From Gymnogyps californianus (lineage: Eukaryota; Chordata; Aves; Accipitriformes; Cathartidae), in contig NC_059477.1 of assembly GCF_018139145.2 (NCBI RefSeq), forward strand, positions 17,161,522 to 17,225,521: DNA of 64,000 nt, given 5' to 3'. The position numbers and the translations under genes were made by a program. Position 1 is the stretch's first letter. Every line of letters begins with the position of its first letter. The notes below the pieces were generated by a model. The model saw only the letters and a list, made by a program, of their open reading frames with translations. It ran no database searches and was not told the origin of the DNA. This document shows positions 59,331 to 64,000 of this stretch, piece by piece.

Positions 59331-62300
59331 CCTACACATGACTAAGTGGAGTTACATTTTTCCTTTGGGGGAACTAGTTGTAAAACTAAGGATGACAAGG
59401 GAAAAAGGCTTGGAGGGCTACAGAGAAATCTGGATTGTGTCGCCCAGAAGCAAATCTCCAGACAGGTCTTCAGGAGGGGCATTTCTGTGCTTTTTTTTCA
59501 GCCTAGTCCAAACAGCAAATTCAGAGACAGCAATTTCTGACTAGCGTCTATTCATCAAACCGCACTGCTCTTGCTTCATGTACTTTAGGATGTTTGTTTT
59601 CCAAAGTCTGTGTATCCATACTGGTTAAGACAGTACATAGACTCTCTTGACAGTACACTAATGACTGTCATAAATGCCGATGTGCCTCAGCTCTAAATAT
59701 TTAGTAGGTAAGAAATATCTCTGCTTACTAGAATGGAGAGGAATGGTGATATATATGCCTACGCACAGAGCCAAAAATGGCTTTATTTTCAAAGATGTTG
59801 CTGTCAATAGTTTGTCTTTGCATGCTGCATCCTTTTTCTTCTAGATTAGGACAGGAGTTTTGCATAGGTACAAACAGCTGCGACAGCCACAGTGCTGCCA
59901 TCATGGAAAGCGAGGAGTTAAAGAAGTAGGTCACTGAATGGCACAAGGCCTTACCTGCAAAGGGCTGTGCACCTTTATTTCCTGTGGAATCCAGGGGGAA
60001 TAGGATACTTTGAGAATCACCATCAATGGCATATCTAGAGATACTGAAAACTTGAATCTGCAGGGAGATGTGACAGAATTTTCACTGCTTCAGAGTCCCA
60101 TTTGTTCAGACAGCCAAAGAGAGCAAAGATGAGGGAGGAGATTGTCTTATAATTACAGGATTTGTCTTCTCCAGGGCCCAGAATGCAGCTGTCCCAGATT
60201 TTATTCATACATACAGTTTAAAAAAAATGCACCTCTCCCAAAAAGCTGTTCCCAAAAGCTGAAAGAGCTTATATTGAAAATGGGAGCTGCACCATGAAAA
60301 CAGGATCCAAGTAGGTAAGAGACAGCTATTAACTCTACAGGCGGTCATTAGTGCCTTGTAGGCAGCAGCATGTTGGTAACTGCTCAGCTGAAGTATGAGG
60401 GGTGCTCGTGGATCTCCCCAGGGAGCTTCATGCACAGGCAGAGCTCAGAAGATGGCCTGGAGCTGTTTGCTGGGGCTGTGCTCTACCCAGTAAGGAACAG
60501 CAGAGCAGAGACCGTGACTGACAGGTCACCGCAGTGCAAGCCATCATCTGATGAGTGAAGATGTGGGTTGGACATGAAAAGCCTATGAAGAGAAGAAAAC
60601 TTTTTTGCATGTTTGGTTTGGTAGAGATGGGGAGAGTCTTTTTCCCTCAGCAAAGTTCAATGCTCCCTCAATTGAGCAGCAGACCAGGGCCTGCCACTGC
60701 TTACTGTTTGAAATTATATTCTCCCTCTTGGCTAAAAAGAACCATGAAGAGCAACTTACTCCAAAGTGTAGCTATAAATGCAACATTAATAGTGCAATAG
60801 AATAAGAGAAGGGCTTTTTTTTTTTTTTTCATTGAAAAAGCAGGATGTGAAAATCTCCAGGGCAATTGAAGCAGGACTGAAAGGAGGACTCTATAAATGG
60901 GATTAAAGAAGTAGATAAATGCAAAATGTAAAGAGCGGAAATCAGAAATTCACACACAGAAAAATGAAAATATCTAAAGCAGAACAGCTTGGGGGAAGTG
61001 ACTCTAGTTTCACGTAGGTGTGGATGAGAACTAAACAGTGGTGAAGGGAAACGCCCTACAAGGTGACATATGCATTTACTGAAAAAATTAGTAGGGCTAT
61101 GGGGTTTATGGGTCTAATTTTGCATTGTTTGCAAGATCTGCAAAACCTTTTGCCTCTAACCATCCCTGCACAATGAACTGACACCTGTCTTACCTTTCTG
61201 AAGAAAACTTAATTCTTGTTTCCTCATCGAGGAAATATAGGTTTGATGTAATCAAGTTTTGCAAGAACACGTGATGTTCATCAATATCATCTTTCATGGA
61301 AATTCTTGAAAATCCCCTCTGTATTTTTGGTCAGGTGAAGCCGCTTTGTTCTGGCTGCTCATTTGGATGCTGATAGTGGTGCTCTGGAAGGCACACATGC
61401 AAATGGTAACATCAAAACGAAGAGCTCTGATCTTATCTCAGCATAATGCCTGAATAAATTCCCTCTGGTATTCCCAAAGTGCATGGTTTTTTCCATTCCA
61501 TGACTTTCAAAATTTCAGCTCCTTATTCTGTCTTGGGATGAAAGGAAATTCTGAAATGTTAAGCCTGTTGTTTGTTCACATTGGTGCAGCAGAGGCAGAG
61601 AAGCAATCAAGGCTTAAAATTCTCTTCTGTTGGACATTATGTCTGGACAGTTTTTTAATAATAAGATTCTGTGGCATGGTTGAAAACATTCTTTCACAGC
61701 TGTTGATGTGTTAATCCAGCATGGGGAAGAGAGAACTGAAAAGACATTTCAGCCATAGCATTTATATTTATATATAAAATTAGTATATGGTTAAAGCCGA
61801 CAGCATGTTTACATCTGGATCCTGTATGATAGCAGTTGATACATTTAATGTGGCATGTGGCATAAAACAGGATTAGATAAGGTTTTCTGCTTAGCCATGC
61901 TTCTCTTGTGCAGAAGAATATTTATAACAATGTTCTCTACAAATCACATTGTAATGCTGAATACTGTTTTGAAATGCGCTGTGCATCAGCATTATTTTCC
62001 AAAGGTTATGTCCCTGTGATTCGTGCTAATTAGCAATGAGTTGGCTCTGGGGTAGAAGACATGCTCAGGAGGATTTTCAGAGGTTTGATTTCAAAACCCC
62101 AAACTGACCAGAGCATTCCCCAAATTAGCTGGTGTGAATGGACCTGAAAAAATAGGCTGGAGCAGGACCTCACGTAAGATCGATCGTTTGGAGCTAGATT
62201 ATGCAGAACTGAGAAAAAAATACATGTTAATGTGAACTTTGGGAAAGCCTGTACTCAAAATCCTAGGCAAGGGCCCAGATGGTACTTTATTATTTGACGT

Positions 62301-63479
62301 TTCTTATCCATATGACTTTGTCTTCAAGTCCTCCCAGAATCTGAAACTGCATTGACTTCTATGCGCACAGTCCTTAATGGCTGCTAATTTCCGTGTGCGC
62401 CCATTCCCGTCTCCTCAGCTCCTATAGCACTATCCTTCCCGAGTTGAACACACAGGACCTGAGTGTGAATTTTTTGTGGAAAGCCTAACTAAATTGTAAT
62501 AACGTGTTCAGAGGAAACATTCTCCCTCATATCCCGGTGTTGAGCATCTCTGTGTGTGTCACTACAGTACCTGGCAGTGTGTACTGGAGGCCGGAGTGCC
62601 TGGCACTGTGGTCCCCAGGCAAATAGGAAAAAAAAAGTGAACAGGTGAACCAAAGGTAGCTGTAGTGTGTACCACTGATCTCCGTCCACTGGGACCTGCT
62701 ACCCCATACCTAGAAGTGATGAGGGAAATGGGCACTGAAAATACTTTCCACCGGCAAGTCAACAAGAGTGAGAAATCATGCCTGTGCATGTACTGCAGGT
62801 ACATGTTCAAATCCATTTTTAAGTAATAGAGACATAAATGAACTTAAAATAGATGGGAGACAGTGCTGGTAGTCATTCTCTAGGCTATAGGTATAACACA
62901 GGGTAATGTTTGATGCTGTCAAAGAATATGCAATAAGGAAAAAATGTGGCTGTGTTTTCATATAAGTCTGCTAAAGACCGGAAAGAAAAATGCACGTGAT
63001 TTCTGTAGTCAGTAGTAAGCACTGCTGGCATCACTCTGTGTCTGAATAAGAATAAACACTAAACATTATGAATATGGAAATAATGAAATATAACAGGATT
63101 GGTATTTGGAGAGAAAAATAACTTCTTTCAGTATGTATCTTGAGTGCATTTATGAGTAATGTAGTCTAAAAGATGAGAGAGTTCAAGCACCGCAGACAGG
63201 TAATAAATAAAGCCCTAGAAATGCCCAGTCTGGCATGTGTTGCTCTATCATGAAACGGAAACATTCAATAGAGAGGAAAATTGACCAGCCACTGACAGGA
63301 GATAATGGACTTATCTGTTAAGGAAGTGGAGATAATGTAATATTTAATATGACATTCCTGATAACTAGTCAGGAAGATCTATCTGTGCCAGATTTCCAAG
63401 GTTATTTGTAATTGAATGCAACTGAATATCACTAGAAAGCACTGTAAAAGGGAAAGACGTCTCCTGCAATTTATTGTTA
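59331..63479. other. AT-rich non-coding unique DNA
   Basis: No gene or repeat family is recognised. It includes the T15 run at 60815-60829 and a palindromic homeodomain-type GCTAATTAGC (62025-62034). A good minus-strand donor-like site (CTTTGCAG followed by GTAAGG, near 59951-59964) has no convincing exon attached. Confidence 0.5.
60815..60829. repeat. Poly(T) run, T15
   Basis: An uninterrupted run of 15 T. No retrocopy was recognised on the minus strand beside it. Confidence 0.95.
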
Positions 63480-63600
63480 AGTGCAGAGCACCTTCAAGCG
63501 TGAAGCCAGAGTCTCCATCCCAAAGAGCTTACAGGCCCCAATTTAGGACCCATTTAGATTTAAGCAAGTAGCTAAGCACTTTGCAGCCACTCATTTTGCT
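63480..63600. repeat. Possible ancient amniote interspersed repeat
   Basis: CATCCCAAAGAGCTTACAGG followed by TTTAAGCAAGTAGCTAAGC and ACTTTGCAG resembles blocks (CCCCAAAGAGCTTACAATC, and CTTAAGCA...) that recur in old repeats of turtles and birds. The resemblance is from memory of motif wording only, and no family can be named. Confidence 0.25.
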
Positions 63601-64000
63601 GCCACTGAGAAGGGCAGACATCTTCCCATCCTCCCTGTCCCTGCATCTGTGTCCCTGCTCATGGCTATGCAGTCTCACCCACGCCTGTGCATGAGCTCTG
63701 GCACCTGTTTGACCTCAAACTGAGCTGATGTAGCGTAATGCAGCTGCACAAAACTGGATCTTTTTTCCCCTGTATTCCTTGTCTGCTGGTTTAATTAGCT
63801 GGGTTGGCCTGTAGTTCATTTCTCAGCTGTTAAAGGGCTGGAAATTACAGCTCCTGGTAGGTACAGTCCTTAGTCGTCAGCGCACGGTACTAGCCATCTG
63901 GATGTATGGGGCAGAGCAGGGCTGGCGGGGCTTCTTATAGTGATTTAACAATGTGATTCCTGACATGTTTTGAATGATTTTTTTTTTATTTAGTGTAGGG
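63601..64000. other. Non-coding DNA at the window edge
   Basis: No feature is recognised. Ends in a T-rich run near 63980-63987. Confidence 0.5.

Noticed and set aside
59951..59990. Minus-strand micro-exon with a strong donor (CTTTGCAG followed by GTAAGG)
   Set aside because: Only ~30 bp lie between it and the nearest acceptor-like site, no coding frame is supported, and it cannot be linked to other exons.
1..64000. CRISPR arrays, operons, tRNA or rRNA genes
   Set aside because: None seen. The sequence is a vertebrate nuclear region, and no tRNA B-box-like or rRNA sequence was recognised.

Overview
The window looks like an AT-rich, gene-poor stretch of a bird chromosome. The evidence is CR1 LINE copies ending in ATTCTATG-type octamers, an avian-type retroviral LTR, a decayed Charlie-type hAT element, and no SINE families of the mammalian kind. 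I could not recognise a host protein-coding gene. Every long open frame is CR1, lies antisense to CR1, falls in the GC-rich LTR or CpG island, or is a chance frame with no family resemblance. The 64 kb is therefore a gene desert or a long intron.

Layout. 1-11.4 kb: AT-rich unique DNA with one CR1 tail relic (1831-1893), a perfect 22-bp palindrome (3618-3639) and short tandem repeats. 11.47-12.62 kb: a complete solo LTR on the minus strand, 1152 bp, with TG...CA ends and a 5-bp target duplication TCTTC. Nine diverged ~46-bp units lie in its inferred transcribed region. 14.86 kb: a CR1 tail. 16.30-17.98 kb: a 1.7-kb CR1 on the minus strand, inactivated by an internal endonuclease-to-RT deletion, a 4-bp duplication frameshift, an active-site Asp-to-Glu change and a CGA-to-TGA stop. 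18.81-19.19 kb: a probable non-autonomous hAT relic. 22-30 kb: unique DNA, including a stretch (26.0-27.4 kb) that looks like conserved non-coding sequence. 30.08-31.20 kb: a much older, strongly diverged CR1 on the minus strand. 31-58 kb: unique non-coding DNA with two further regulatory-looking stretches (33.7 kb, 56.7-57.2 kb) and a weak CR1-like fragment (45.08 kb). 58.06-58.28 kb: a CR1 3' fragment. 58.53-59.33 kb: the only CpG island, with CGG triplets, a G12 run and a (GAGGCA)n hexanucleotide array. It is probably a promoter and first exon, but I cannot assign the gene or its direction. 59.3-64 kb: AT-rich unique DNA.

The biology visible is transposon history (ancient CR1, old hAT, younger CR1, well-preserved LTR) laid over probable regulatory DNA and one orphan CpG island. 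I did not find a convincing new gene system. The most informative items are the internally deleted CR1, the repeat-bearing LTR leader, and the orphan CpG island with the candidate conserved elements.
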